A stretch of 64,000 nt of DNA from Pseudomonas sp. LRP2-20 (GTDB lineage: Bacteria > Pseudomonadota > Gammaproteobacteria > Pseudomonadales > Pseudomonadaceae), in the NCBI RefSeq assembly GCF_024349685.1, contig NZ_AP025944.1, positions 564,001 through 628,000 of the forward strand. The letters run 5' to 3'. The notes under the pieces were generated by a model, which did no database searches, was not told where the DNA came from, and saw only the letters and a list, made by a program, of their open reading frames with translations. Of this stretch, positions 42,020 through 50,041 are shown piece after piece. The position numbers and the translations under genes were made by a program. The stretch's first letter is position 1. Each line of letters starts with the position of its first letter.

Positions 42020-43954
42020 GTGTCTGCCATCCTTTCACTGTTACGAAGCCGCCTCTTGCGGCCTGTGTTTGTTGCCCTTGGTATCGCCCTTTTGGTGCAG
42101 GTGCTGGTTGCCGTTGCGCTGACCCGCAGCACCGTGACGGCCTTGGAAGCCGATCTTGGCGAGCGCCTGGGCAATGACAGCCGTCAGCTCGCCGGCGAGC
42201 TGGAGCAGGCCGGGCAGGACGTGCGCGGGGGCCTTGAGAGCCTTTCCAGCAGTACCCGCCAGCGCCTGAGCGCGGGGCTTTCCACGCGGCTGCAGGACGA
42301 ACAGCAGCAGTTGCGCGCCACCCTGGAGAAAAACCTCAAGGACTCGGCCAACGACATGGCCGAATTGCTGGCCTCGGTCGCCCCACGGGCGATCTGGGAC
42401 AACGATGTGCCGATGCTCTCTGACTTCGCCCGCCGCGCCCAGCGCAACCCCAACGTATTGTTCGTGATCTACGACGACGCCCAGGGCCAGCACCTCACCC
42501 GCTACCTGAACCGGCAGAACCCGATCAACCAGGCGCTGATCGAGAAGGGCCAGGGCGAGCGGGCGCTGGACAAGGTGCTGGAAGCCGCGCGTCGCGACCC
42601 GTCGGTGTATTTCGTCGAAGCCTCGATCAGCCCCAATGGTGCCGAGATTGGCAAAGTCCTGATGGGGGTTTCCACGGCCGGCGTTGATCAGGCGCTCAAG
42701 GCGCTCGACCAGCGTTTCAGTGCTCTGATTGCCAATGGTGAGCAACTGGTCGGCGATAGCCTGGGAGCGGCAGCCGCCGACAGCGGCAAGGCCCTGCGCG
42801 AGCGCCTGGAAGCCGCGCAGGTCAGCGCCACCGCAATGCAGGCCAACACCGCGCAAACCGTGCGTGACGCAGCTGCCGAGCTGCGCTGGCGCATTGGCCT
42901 GGGCCTGGTGGTGGTTGGCCTGGGTGTGCTGCTGGTGGTTGCCGTGGTGTTAGGCCGCCGCGTGCTCAGCAAGCTGCGCCTGCTGATCGCTGCGCTCAAT
43001 GACCTTGCCGCCGGGGAAGGGGACCTGACCAAGCGCGTGAACCTCGACAGCCGCGACGAGATCGGTGACATGGCCTCGGCGGTCAACCGCTTCGTCGACA
43101 AGCTGCAGCCTATCGTCCGCGAGGCTGGCGAGGTGGCCCAACGGACCGGGGTCGAGATCGGCACCATGGCCCAGCGCAACGCCGGAGCCGATGCCGCAGC
43201 GGCGTTGCAGCGTGACGAAGTGGCTGCCAGCCTGCGCGACCTGTCGAGCATGGCCGACGAAGCCCAGGCTGAAAGCCATGCCATGCAGGCGGCGTTGCAG
43301 CAGGTGGTGGACATTCGCCAGGCGACCGACGAGAACAGCCGTTCCTCGACGCAGCTGGCGAGCTTGATCGAGAACCTTGCCGGCCAGGTCGAAACGGGCT
43401 CGCAAGTGATCGAGCGCCTGGCCAAGCAGAGTGAGCAGATTGAAGTCGTGCTGACCGTCATTCACGGGATTGCCGAGCAGACCAACCTGCTGGCCCTCAA
43501 CGCGGCAATCGAAGCCGCCCGCGCTGGGGAGACGGGCCGCGGGTTTGCCGTGGTGGCCGATGAGGTGCGGGCGCTGGCGAGCAAGACGCAGAGCTCTACC
43601 GGCGACATTCAGGCGCACATTGCCGCGCTGCAGAAAGGTGCCAAGGAAGCGGTGGCGACCATCAGCCAGGCCGGGCTCAAGGCCAGTGAGGGGCTGTTGG
43701 TACTGCGTGACAACGAGCGTCGCCAGCAGTCGGTGCAGGCTGCCGTGGAGCAGGTGCACGCGGCCATCGGCCTGGCGACCCGCGCTGCTGAGCAACAGGC
43801 CCACGGAGCGCAGGCGGTACGTGGGCGGGTGGAGAATATCCATGCTCAAGCCGAGCGCTCGGCCGAGGTGGTGATGCAGACCACGGCCAGCAGCAAGGTG
43901 CTGGATGATCTGGCAGCCCAGTTGCGCGCCAGTCTTGGGCAGTTCAGGGCTTGA
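42020..43954 (+). CDS. methyl-accepting chemotaxis protein
   Basis: A 644-residue chemoreceptor. A membrane segment at about 14-33, a periplasmic ligand domain of about 250 residues ([40 protein letters not shown]), a second segment near 295-315 ([20 protein letters not shown]), a HAMP domain ([17 protein letters not shown]) and the signalling hairpin [20 protein letters not shown] then [15 protein letters not shown]. The GTG at 42020 places the first helix at the N terminus. No C-terminal CheR pentapeptide is seen. The ligand is unknown. Confidence 0.93.
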   Translation: MSAILSLLRSRLLRPVFVALGIALLVQVLVAVALTRSTVTALEADLGERLGNDSRQLAGELEQAGQDVRGGLESLSSSTRQRLSAGLSTRLQDEQQQLRATLEKNLKDSANDMAELLASVAPRAIWDNDVPMLSDFARRAQRNPNVLFVIYDDAQGQHLTRYLNRQNPINQALIEKGQGERALDKVLEAARRDPSVYFVEASISPNGAEIGKVLMGVSTAGVDQALKALDQRFSALIANGEQLVGDSLGAAAADSGKALRERLEAAQVSATAMQANTAQTVRDAAAELRWRIGLGLVVVGLGVLLVVAVVLGRRVLSKLRLLIAALNDLAAGEGDLTKRVNLDSRDEIGDMASAVNRFVDKLQPIVREAGEVAQRTGVEIGTMAQRNAGADAAAALQRDEVAASLRDLSSMADEAQAESHAMQAALQQVVDIRQATDENSRSSTQLASLIENLAGQVETGSQVIERLAKQSEQIEVVLTVIHGIAEQTNLLALNAAIEAARAGETGRGFAVVADEVRALASKTQSSTGDIQAHIAALQKGAKEAVATISQAGLKASEGLLVLRDNERRQQSVQAAVEQVHAAIGLATRAAEQQAHGAQAVRGRVENIHAQAERSAEVVMQTTASSKVLDDLAAQLRASLGQFRA

Positions 43955-43981
43955 TCCCTGCTCCGTTTCTAAAAAAACGGC

Positions 43982-44112
43982 GCGATCCTGTGGGAGCCGC
44001 GCTTGCCGGCGATGGGCCGCGAAGCGGCCCCGGCAATTTATGCAACAACCTTGAAATTATGGGGCCGCTTCGCGGCCCATCGCCGGCAAGCGCGGCTCCC
44101 ACAAGGATCGCA
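43982..44112. repeat. REPIN after the chemoreceptor gene
   Basis: Arms 43983-44031 and 44060-44112 pair over about 49 bp (GGGAGCCGCGCTTGCCGGCG and its complement). This is the same REP subtype (GGCGATGGGCC) as the one split by the IS near 7.2-8.7 kb. Confidence 0.9.
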
Positions 44113-44200
44113 CCAGCTTGAACACATTAAGCAAGACAGAATCTCCCGCAGCGAGTCATGTTGCTATGCTGTCGGCGATACATGGCAAAGGGAGTTGCTC

Positions 44201-44677
44201 ATGTCCACCCAGCTGGTCGCCGCCCAGGCCGACCTGGATTTCCTGCACAGTGACTGCGTACAGCTCACTGCCCCGATGAGCGCCCTGCAAGCGTACTGCG
44301 CCATGACCTCGGACATCCCCGGCTGGCTGGCCAGGGCCTTCCGCATTCGTGACTTCATCTCACGCCGTTTCAATGTCGCCGATATCCACGGCTTCTCTTC
44401 CCGCGATCCTGGGCAGGTACCAGCCGTCGGCGAGCGCCTCGACTTCTTCACTGTCGAGGCCATCAGCGACCGGCAACTGGTGCTGACCTCGCGCGATACG
44501 CACCTGGCCGTCATGGTCTGCATGGACGTGTCGGCAGGAGAGTGCGGCCTCCTGCAGTTGAGCGTGACGACCTCGGTGAAGTGCTTGAACACCTTCGGGC
44601 GTTTATACATGGTGCCGGTTGGAAGGGTTCATGGCGTGATCGTGCGGCGGATGCTGGCCAACCTGCAGGGCCATTAG
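44201..44677 (+). CDS. DUF2867-like protein
   Basis: A 158-residue soluble protein starting at an ATG with AAGGGAG upstream. The sequence (DIPGWLARAFRIRDFISRRF, FFTVEAISDRQLVLTSRDTH, VTTSVKCLNTFGRLYMVPVG, HGVIVRRMLANL) fits DUF2867, a family of unknown function. No signal peptide. It follows a REPIN and precedes the hcp remnant. The frame is open upstream through the REPIN but that part is not protein-like. Confidence 0.78.
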   Translation: MSTQLVAAQADLDFLHSDCVQLTAPMSALQAYCAMTSDIPGWLARAFRIRDFISRRFNVADIHGFSSRDPGQVPAVGERLDFFTVEAISDRQLVLTSRDTHLAVMVCMDVSAGECGLLQLSVTTSVKCLNTFGRLYMVPVGRVHGVIVRRMLANLQGH

Positions 44678-44798
44678 TGTCGACCGGGCCTCGAGGCGGC
44701 AGTGCTAATCCGCCGTCTGCTTTTCAGGCACAACCGCAAGACGACAGTGTGAAAGCGCTGTCGTTATTCAGCCCGAATATTGCCAAGGAGAGGTAAGC

Positions 44799-44898
44799 AT
44801 GGCGTTCGATGCTTATATTCAAATCTGCTGGCGAAGCACTGGACGAGCAGTTCACGAACTGGATCGAGATTACAGGCTACAAGTTAGGCGCCAACCAC
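44799..44898 (+). pseudogene. hcp: decayed hcp (type VI secretion tube protein) fragment
   Basis: An ATG at 44799 with AAGGAGAGG upstream starts MAFDAYIQI, the canonical Hcp1-family N terminus. A frame change follows immediately; in the +1 frame from 44827 the sequence reads AGEALDEQFTNWIEITGYKL then GANH, again Hcp-like. The missing piece between the two halves fits a deletion of about 8 nt. Similarity stops after 44898, so the rest of the gene is lost. The following 200 bp hold no gene I recognise. Confidence 0.82.
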
Positions 44899-45106
44899 TT
44901 ACTGCTGCACTTAAGTTTATCTATGTGCTCGGCCTGTGTGCGCCTTAGGCTTTGAACGAAAAGAAACTTAAAGCCTGTACAACAAACCAGTGATGCGACG
45001 ACCGGTTGAATCCGCCCAGCGTGGCTCGATCCGATTGAGGCGTCGGCAAGCAATTGACGACGACAAGCCATCGCGGCTGTTGATGGCTTGTCGAGACCCC
45101 GTACTG

Positions 45107-46423
45107 TCAGATGGTCAGTTTGATTGCCAAGAACTCGTCCCCGTGTCGGTAGAGGACTCGCAGCCCGTCACTGTGTAACGCCATCTCCTCAACTCTTTCA
45201 CCAGGCTCCAGGTCGTACTGGCCATCTTGCGAGAAGCTGTAATCCAGGAATCCGTCGGCCTGGAAGCGATAGATGATACCTTGAAAATCGAAGCTATTAT
45301 CATCGTCGATAAGCACCAGATTGCACGCCACGTAAACCCTGTTGGATTCATCAATAATGACCCGGACGGGTACCACCCCCTTGCGAGGTTTCAAGCCGCC
45401 AATCGTGATATCAACAATGCCATCCTTGCCGAAGTCGCTAATAGGCTTGCCCGTTGCTCTGTCGAACGCGTAGAGCGTCAATCTGATCCCGTCTGATGCC
45501 GGGGCGTAAGTACCGAGCGTGGCCACTATCCAGGTTTCGTGTGCACCTAGACTGACGTTGCGTCGACCCAACCGTACATAACCTTGTCCGCCCCATTCCT
45601 TCTGGTGCTCTCCGTTACGGGTGTAATAGGCAACGAAAGCGCCTGTGCCATCGGTGCCTGCCAGGGCGAGGTCACCGTTCTTCAGGAACTGAGCACCCCA
45701 AAGAGAAAATTGACTGGAATCAATATTCTCGATTTTTATTTGTCGTTGTGACCCGTCTGCGCCGAGCCCTTCCGTTAAACGACCATCGTCGGGGTTGTGC
45801 AATGAGAGCCAAGTTTCCTGACTGCCTGGCGTATCTTCGAGCGAGGTGGAATAGACAGTTTTTATTTTGCCGTCAATGTAAATGCTGTGAGCTGCTGGTG
45901 CCGTTGCCGGGGCTAACAAGTGTTCGCTCGGTTTAATGACCCCCTCTCGGATCAAGCGCGCCTTTGAAATAGAGGCCGCGTTACTTGTATGGAGCGGGGA
46001 AACTTCAACCCTACCATTTTGCCCGAAGCCGTTGACAGGCTCGAAAGCCTCATCGTAGCGGAAAATGGAGCCATACCATAACAGGTCCCCATCTGCGGTG
46101 AATCGGGTACAGCTTAAATAGCTGAGAATGGATGCGTTTGCACCATCGTTAATGAAGGTAATATTTTGAACATATGATTCGCCCGGCGGCGTATTACCGA
46201 TGGGTTTCTCGAAAAACTCCCGACCTTGCGGGTTCAAGGTCATGAAATAACGAGTATACCCAGAGTCGAATGGGCTGCCCTGAGCAATGATGCGCCCTGT
46301 AGGATCTACTGTCCAAGCAAAAATATATGCATTTGATTGAGCCTCCGTTAGCCGGAACCTTGCATAGCCACGCTCACCATAGGTCGGGTCGATTGTGCCG
46401 GCTTTTGTTTTAGAAAGTTCCAT
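45107..46423 (-). CDS. delta-60-repeat-like beta-propeller protein, function unknown
   Basis: A 438-residue protein without an obvious signal peptide. It begins MELSKTKAGTIDPTYGERGY, and related motifs recur: EPVNGFGQNGRVEV, HQKEWGGQGYVRLGRRN and KPISDFGKDGIVDI. D/N-x2-FG-x-x-G motifs of this kind mark delta-60 repeats, thought to build beta-propellers. The start at 46423 has GAGGG upstream; an ATG at 46450 lacks a ribosome site. Base composition is visibly more AT-rich than neighbouring genes, suggesting acquisition. It faces the hcp remnant. No catalytic motif was recognised. Confidence 0.7.
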   Translation of the reverse strand: MELSKTKAGTIDPTYGERGYARFRLTEAQSNAYIFAWTVDPTGRIIAQGSPFDSGYTRYFMTLNPQGREFFEKPIGNTPPGESYVQNITFINDGANASILSYLSCTRFTADGDLLWYGSIFRYDEAFEPVNGFGQNGRVEVSPLHTSNAASISKARLIREGVIKPSEHLLAPATAPAAHSIYIDGKIKTVYSTSLEDTPGSQETWLSLHNPDDGRLTEGLGADGSQRQIKIENIDSSQFSLWGAQFLKNGDLALAGTDGTGAFVAYYTRNGEHQKEWGGQGYVRLGRRNVSLGAHETWIVATLGTYAPASDGIRLTLYAFDRATGKPISDFGKDGIVDITIGGLKPRKGVVPVRVIIDESNRVYVACNLVLIDDDNSFDFQGIIYRFQADGFLDYSFSQDGQYDLEPGERVEEMALHSDGLRVLYRHGDEFLAIKLTI

Positions 46424-46606
46424 CTCGATGCCCTCAGAGTTTGTGAGCATTCAGGGTAATTTCAGATATCTGGATTGAAAACTATCATTTTTATCAGTTT
46501 TTTTGTTTCGGCTGTTAGGCTCCGGGTGAAAAGTCTTGAGACGGAGATAGGCTGTTTTTAATGCAGTGTCGCCGCGTAACAAGGCTTTTCACAGAGAGCC
46601 TAGGGA

Positions 46607-46633
46607 AATCCAGGCTGCTCGCCAGCCTGGATT
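46607..46633 (-). terminator. hairpin after the iron ABC permease gene
   Basis: AATCCAGGCTG and CAGCCTGGATT form an 11-bp stem close to the permease stop. The U-tract is weak on the minus strand. Confidence 0.6.
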
Positions 46634-46638
46634 CATTC

Positions 46639-48204
46639 TCAAGCCTTATTCAAGTACATCCGCGTAGTCAGCAAATACACCGGCAACCCCGAAACCACAA
46701 TCAACAACGCCGCATACGGCGCCGCCGCCGCAAACTCGACGTTGGCCGTATGCGCCCAGACCTCGGTCGCCAGGGTGGTCATGCCAGTCGGGCTGAGCAG
46801 CAGGGTAGCTGTAAGCTCCTTCATGGCATCAAGGAACACCAAGGCAAAGGCCGCCGCCATGGCCGGGAAGATGATCGGCAGGGTCACCCTGCAGAACGCT
46901 GCGAAGCTGCTGGCACCCAGGGTGCGGGCCGCTTCTTCGAGGGTCGGCGAAGCCTTGTTCAGTGCGGTGCGTACTGGCGCCTGGGCCAATGGCAGGAACA
47001 GCAGCGCATAAGCCAGCAGCAACAGCGCGGTGGTCTGGTACAGCGCCGGCACGTAGTGCAGCGAGAACACCACCAGTGACAGGGCGATGACCAGGCCGGG
47101 CAGGGCGTGCAGCAGGTACGGCAGGCGTTCGGCCCACAGTGCCAGGCGGCCTTTGTAGCGCACCACCAGGAAACTGACCGGCAATGCCAGCAATACGCAG
47201 AAGCCCGCACCGCCCAGCGACACCGACAGCGAGGTGAATAGTGCTTTGCTGATTGCTGCGACCGGGAAGGCCGCCGACGACCCCACGCTCAGCCAATAAC
47301 CCAGCATCGCCAGCGGAATACCGCTGCCCAGAATCGCCAGGCCCAGGCAGAACAGTTGCGCCAACGGCATCCAGCCACGCAGTCGCACCGGCTGCCCGCG
47401 GCGCGCCACGCCCTGGCCGATGCGCACGTGGCGGGCCTTGCCGCGCACGCGCAGTTCCAGCCACAGCATCAGCAGGCACAGTGCCAGGAGCACGGCCGAG
47501 AGCATCGCGGCATTGGCGTTGCTGAATTCCAGTTCGAACTGCTGGTAGATCGCCGTGGTGAAGGTCTGCAGGCCAAGGATCGACAGGGCGCCGAACTCCA
47601 CCAGCATGTGCAGCGCGATCAGCAGTGCGCCGCCGAGCATCGACGGCCACAGCAGCGGCAGGGTGATCTTGCGGAACACGCCCCAGCGGCTGTAGCCCAG
47701 GGTGCGTGCCGACTCTTCAAGCGACGTGTCGAGGTTGCGCAAGGTCGCAGCCACCGGCAGGAACACCAGCGGGTACTTGGACAGCGCCATGACCAGGATC
47801 GCCCCGCCCAGGCCTTCGAAGTCCGAGCTCAGTGACACCCAGGTGAAGCTGCTGACGAACGACGGCACGGCGAACGGCAGGCACAGCACCACGCCCCACA
47901 GCCGGCGGCCGGGCAGGTTGCTGCGCTCGAGCAGCCAGGCCAGGGCCAGGCCCACCACCATGCATGCCAGCGTCACCCCGGCCATCAGCATCAGGGTGTT
48001 GCGCATCAACCCCCAGACGAACGGGCGCCAGAGCAGGTGCAGGGCTTCGCGCCAGCCGGCTTCCCAGGCTTTCATGGCAACGTACAGCAACGGCAGCACG
48101 CTCATCGCCACCAGGAACAGCACAGGCAGCACCACCCAGATCGAGGGGCGCTTGCGGCGCGGTACGAAACGTACCGGCACCGGCTCGGACAGGGCGGCAG
48201 TCAT
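46639..48204 (-). CDS. ferric iron ABC transporter permease (FbpB/HitB type)
   Basis: A 521-residue permease formed of two fused BPD_transp_1 halves, about twelve membrane segments. Each half has an EAA loop that docks the ATPase: EESARTLGYSRWGVFRKITL and EEAARTLGASSFAAFCRVTL. Such fused permeases belong to the Fbp/Sfu/Hit ferric iron family. It starts inside the stop of the binding-protein gene (1-nt overlap), so the two are coupled. No ATPase gene is adjacent. Confidence 0.9.
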   Translation of the reverse strand: MTAALSEPVPVRFVPRRKRPSIWVVLPVLFLVAMSVLPLLYVAMKAWEAGWREALHLLWRPFVWGLMRNTLMLMAGVTLACMVVGLALAWLLERSNLPGRRLWGVVLCLPFAVPSFVSSFTWVSLSSDFEGLGGAILVMALSKYPLVFLPVAATLRNLDTSLEESARTLGYSRWGVFRKITLPLLWPSMLGGALLIALHMLVEFGALSILGLQTFTTAIYQQFELEFSNANAAMLSAVLLALCLLMLWLELRVRGKARHVRIGQGVARRGQPVRLRGWMPLAQLFCLGLAILGSGIPLAMLGYWLSVGSSAAFPVAAISKALFTSLSVSLGGAGFCVLLALPVSFLVVRYKGRLALWAERLPYLLHALPGLVIALSLVVFSLHYVPALYQTTALLLLAYALLFLPLAQAPVRTALNKASPTLEEAARTLGASSFAAFCRVTLPIIFPAMAAAFALVFLDAMKELTATLLLSPTGMTTLATEVWAHTANVEFAAAAPYAALLIVVSGLPVYLLTTRMYLNKA

Positions 48205-49217
48205 CAGAGCAGGCCGACCTCGCGTTCAAGCTCGATCGCTTCCTCGGCATTGCCCAGGTCAGCTGGCGAGATCTTCGGCGGGCGCAGGTCTTCGAACGGC
48301 TTCAGGCCACGGTCGGAGACCATGCCCTTGTGCAGCGGGTATTCGGCGGTGGTCTGGGTGATCACGCGCTGGCCTTCCTCGCTGGCCATCCAGTTGAGCA
48401 GGGCCTGGGCTTCTTTCGGGTGCTTGCTGGCCTTGACCACGGCGGCGCCGGAAATGGTAACCAGGTTGCCGGCATCGCCATCGGCCAGGTAGTAGAGCTT
48501 GGAATCCAGCTTGCCGCGTTCACGCTCCAGTGCATACCAGTAGTAGTTGTTGACCAGTACGGCGGCGACTTCACCTTTCTCCACGGCCTTGAGGGCGACC
48601 ATGTTGTTGGTATAGGCCTTGCCGAAGGCTTTCAGGCCGGTCAGCCATTCTTCGGTGGCTTCACGCCCGTGCATTTTCAGGATGGCCACGGCCTGTTCCT
48701 GGAAGGCGCCGCTGGTTGGTACATAGCCGACGCGCCCTTCCCACTCCGGGTTGGCGAAGTCCATGACCGTGGTCGGCAGGTCTTTCTCGTCGATCTTCTT
48801 CGGGTTGAACACCACGATGCGGGTACGGGCGGTGATGCCCATCCAGGTGCCGTTGGCGCCTACGTACTCCTTGGGCATCATGTTTGCGGTGGCGTCATCG
48901 ATCTTGGCCAGCAGGCCAAGCTCGCCCAGGTTGTTCAGCGGCGGGGACTCTTCGGTGTAGATGATGTCGGCCGGCGAGCGGTCGCCTTCCTCGATGACCT
49001 GGCTGGCCAGCTGGTTGCTGCTGCCCTTGCGGATATTGATGTGGATGCCGGTCTTGGCCTCGTAGGCCTTGGCGATGGCTTCGCCGATTTCCTTGTGCTG
49101 GCCGTTGTACATGGTCAGCGTTACCGGTTCGTCTGCCAGGGCGGCCGGAGCGCCGATCACCAGGCTCAGAACTGCGGCAGCCAGGGTGCGCATCAGCGGT
49201 TGCGGTCGGATCGTCAT
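48204..49217 (-). CDS. ferric iron ABC transporter substrate-binding protein (FbpA/HitA type)
   Basis: A periplasmic iron-binding protein of 337 residues. The signal peptide (TLAAAVLSLVIGAPAALA) is followed by VTLTMYNGQHKEIGEAIAKA and SPADIIYTEESPPLNNLGEL. NNYYWYALERERG supplies the twin Tyr ligands characteristic of FbpA. The ATG at 49215-49217 has GAGGAAG at good spacing; longer starts precede the signal peptide and are less likely. It heads a two-gene operon with the permease. Iron is the expected substrate by family. Confidence 0.9.
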   Translation of the reverse strand: MTIRPQPLMRTLAAAVLSLVIGAPAALADEPVTLTMYNGQHKEIGEAIAKAYEAKTGIHINIRKGSSNQLASQVIEEGDRSPADIIYTEESPPLNNLGELGLLAKIDDATANMMPKEYVGANGTWMGITARTRIVVFNPKKIDEKDLPTTVMDFANPEWEGRVGYVPTSGAFQEQAVAILKMHGREATEEWLTGLKAFGKAYTNNMVALKAVEKGEVAAVLVNNYYWYALERERGKLDSKLYYLADGDAGNLVTISGAAVVKASKHPKEAQALLNWMASEEGQRVITQTTAEYPLHKGMVSDRGLKPFEDLRPPKISPADLGNAEEAIELEREVGLL

Positions 49218-49261
49218 GCGGGTACTTCCTCGCTTACGGCTACATATTCGGAAACAATGGT

Positions 49262-49275
49262 AAACGAAATCGTTT
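49262..49275. promoter_or_regulatory. palindromic operator candidate upstream of the iron transporter
   Basis: AAACGAAATCGTTT is a perfect 6-bp-arm palindrome with a 2-bp centre, 45 bp upstream of the binding-protein start. It matches the Fur consensus only at about half the positions, so Fur is possible but not shown. Confidence 0.35.
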
Positions 49276-49348
49276 CTCAAGTGGCCGGGTGACGAGAAAT
49301 TCATCGGCAGACGAAGGTGTAAAGTGTGAAGGTTTGTCTGCGGTGCTT

Positions 49349-49380
49349 GGCCTCTTCGCGGGCAAGCCCGCTCCCACAGG
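49349..49380. repeat. single REP element
   Basis: GGCCTCTTCGCGGGCAAGCC followed by CGCTCCCACAGG is a standard REP arm. A shorter fragment (GCTCCCACAGGG) lies at 49415-49430. Confidence 0.8.
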
Positions 49381-49473
49381 GATCGCGCCAGATTCTAGAA
49401 ATTGAGCAAGACAGTTGCTCCCACAGGGGGTGTGGTGGCCATTGGGGGAGGGGATTTAAAAATCGCAGGCAAG

Positions 49474-49505
49474 AAAAAACCCACTAGCAAGCTAGTGGGT
49501 TTTTG
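49474..49505. terminator. bidirectional terminator after the tRNA-Leu pair
   Basis: ACCCACTAGC and GCTAGTGGGT pair tightly, flanked by A-rich and T-rich tails. On the minus strand it lies just past the second tRNA, so it should end the tRNA transcript. Confidence 0.9.
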
Positions 49506-49507
49506 TA

Positions 49508-49594
49508 TGGTGCCCAGGAGAAGACTCGAACTTCCACGACCGTTAAGTCACTGATACCTGAAACCAGCGCGTCTACCAATTCCGCCACCTGGGC
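49508..49594 (-). tRNA. tRNA-Leu (anticodon CAG), distal copy
   Basis: On the minus strand the sequence starts GCCCAGGTGGCGGAATTGGT and ends CTCCTGGGCACCA, with encoded CCA. The anticodon stem-loop CTGGT-TTCAGGT-ATCAG gives CAG, reading CUG. A long variable arm (TGAC-TTAAC-GGTC) marks a class II tRNA. Confidence 0.96.
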
Positions 49595-49682
49595 AAAGCT
49601 TTACATCATCTGTAGAAGGCGACTATCGTTCGCCTTCACACAGTAGTAACAGATCCTTGGTCATCTGTTACTTGGAAATACT

Positions 49683-49769
49683 TGGTGCCCAGGAGAAGAC
49701 TCGAACTTCCACGACCTTGCGGTCACTGATACCTGAAACCAGCGCGTCTACCAATTCCGCCACCTGGGC
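49683..49769 (-). tRNA. tRNA-Leu (anticodon CAG), proximal copy
   Basis: This is nearly identical to the copy at 49508-49594, with the same acceptor, anticodon CAG and CCA end. The only visible difference is the variable-arm loop (TGACCGCAAGGTC). The two genes are 88 bp apart and probably share one transcript. Confidence 0.96.
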
Positions 49770-49849
49770 ACACATTCGAGATTAAAAGATGCTTTACAGC
49801 GCCGTTCATCTCTACTACAACTTCGGGCTTGTCCGTCGTTGTGGTGCGC

Positions 49850-49878
49850 ACTATACGGACGGTCCGGGGGGCTGTAAA
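49850..49878 (-). promoter_or_regulatory. sigma-70 promoter of the tRNA-Leu pair
   Basis: On the minus strand TTTACA (49873-49878) and TATAGT (49850-49855) are exactly 17 bp apart. The transcript would start about 75 bp before the first tRNA. A GC-rich stretch downstream of the -10 could be a discriminator. Confidence 0.75.
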
Positions 49879-50041
49879 CCCCCCAAGCGAAAAAAATTTC
49901 AAAAAATTCAACTTGTTGATTCCGAAGACCTATTGCCCCTGTCTATACACTGCAGCGGGGGCTGTCCAAGGCTGACATTTCCGGTTTCAATACACACATG
50001 CCAGAATTCCTATCTATATACCCCAAGGTGAACCCCTTCTG

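Noticed and set aside
44899..45106. Transposase-like fragment following the hcp remnant.
   Set aside because: Short open stretches on both strands are present but none matched a family I could name.
49262..49275. AAACGAAATCGTTT as a Fur box.
   Set aside because: Only about half the positions fit the 19-bp Fur consensus; kept as an unspecified operator candidate.
49508..49769. tRNA-Leu pair as an integration site for a genomic island.
   Set aside because: No integrase gene or tRNA 3'-end duplication was seen on either side; flanking genes are core.
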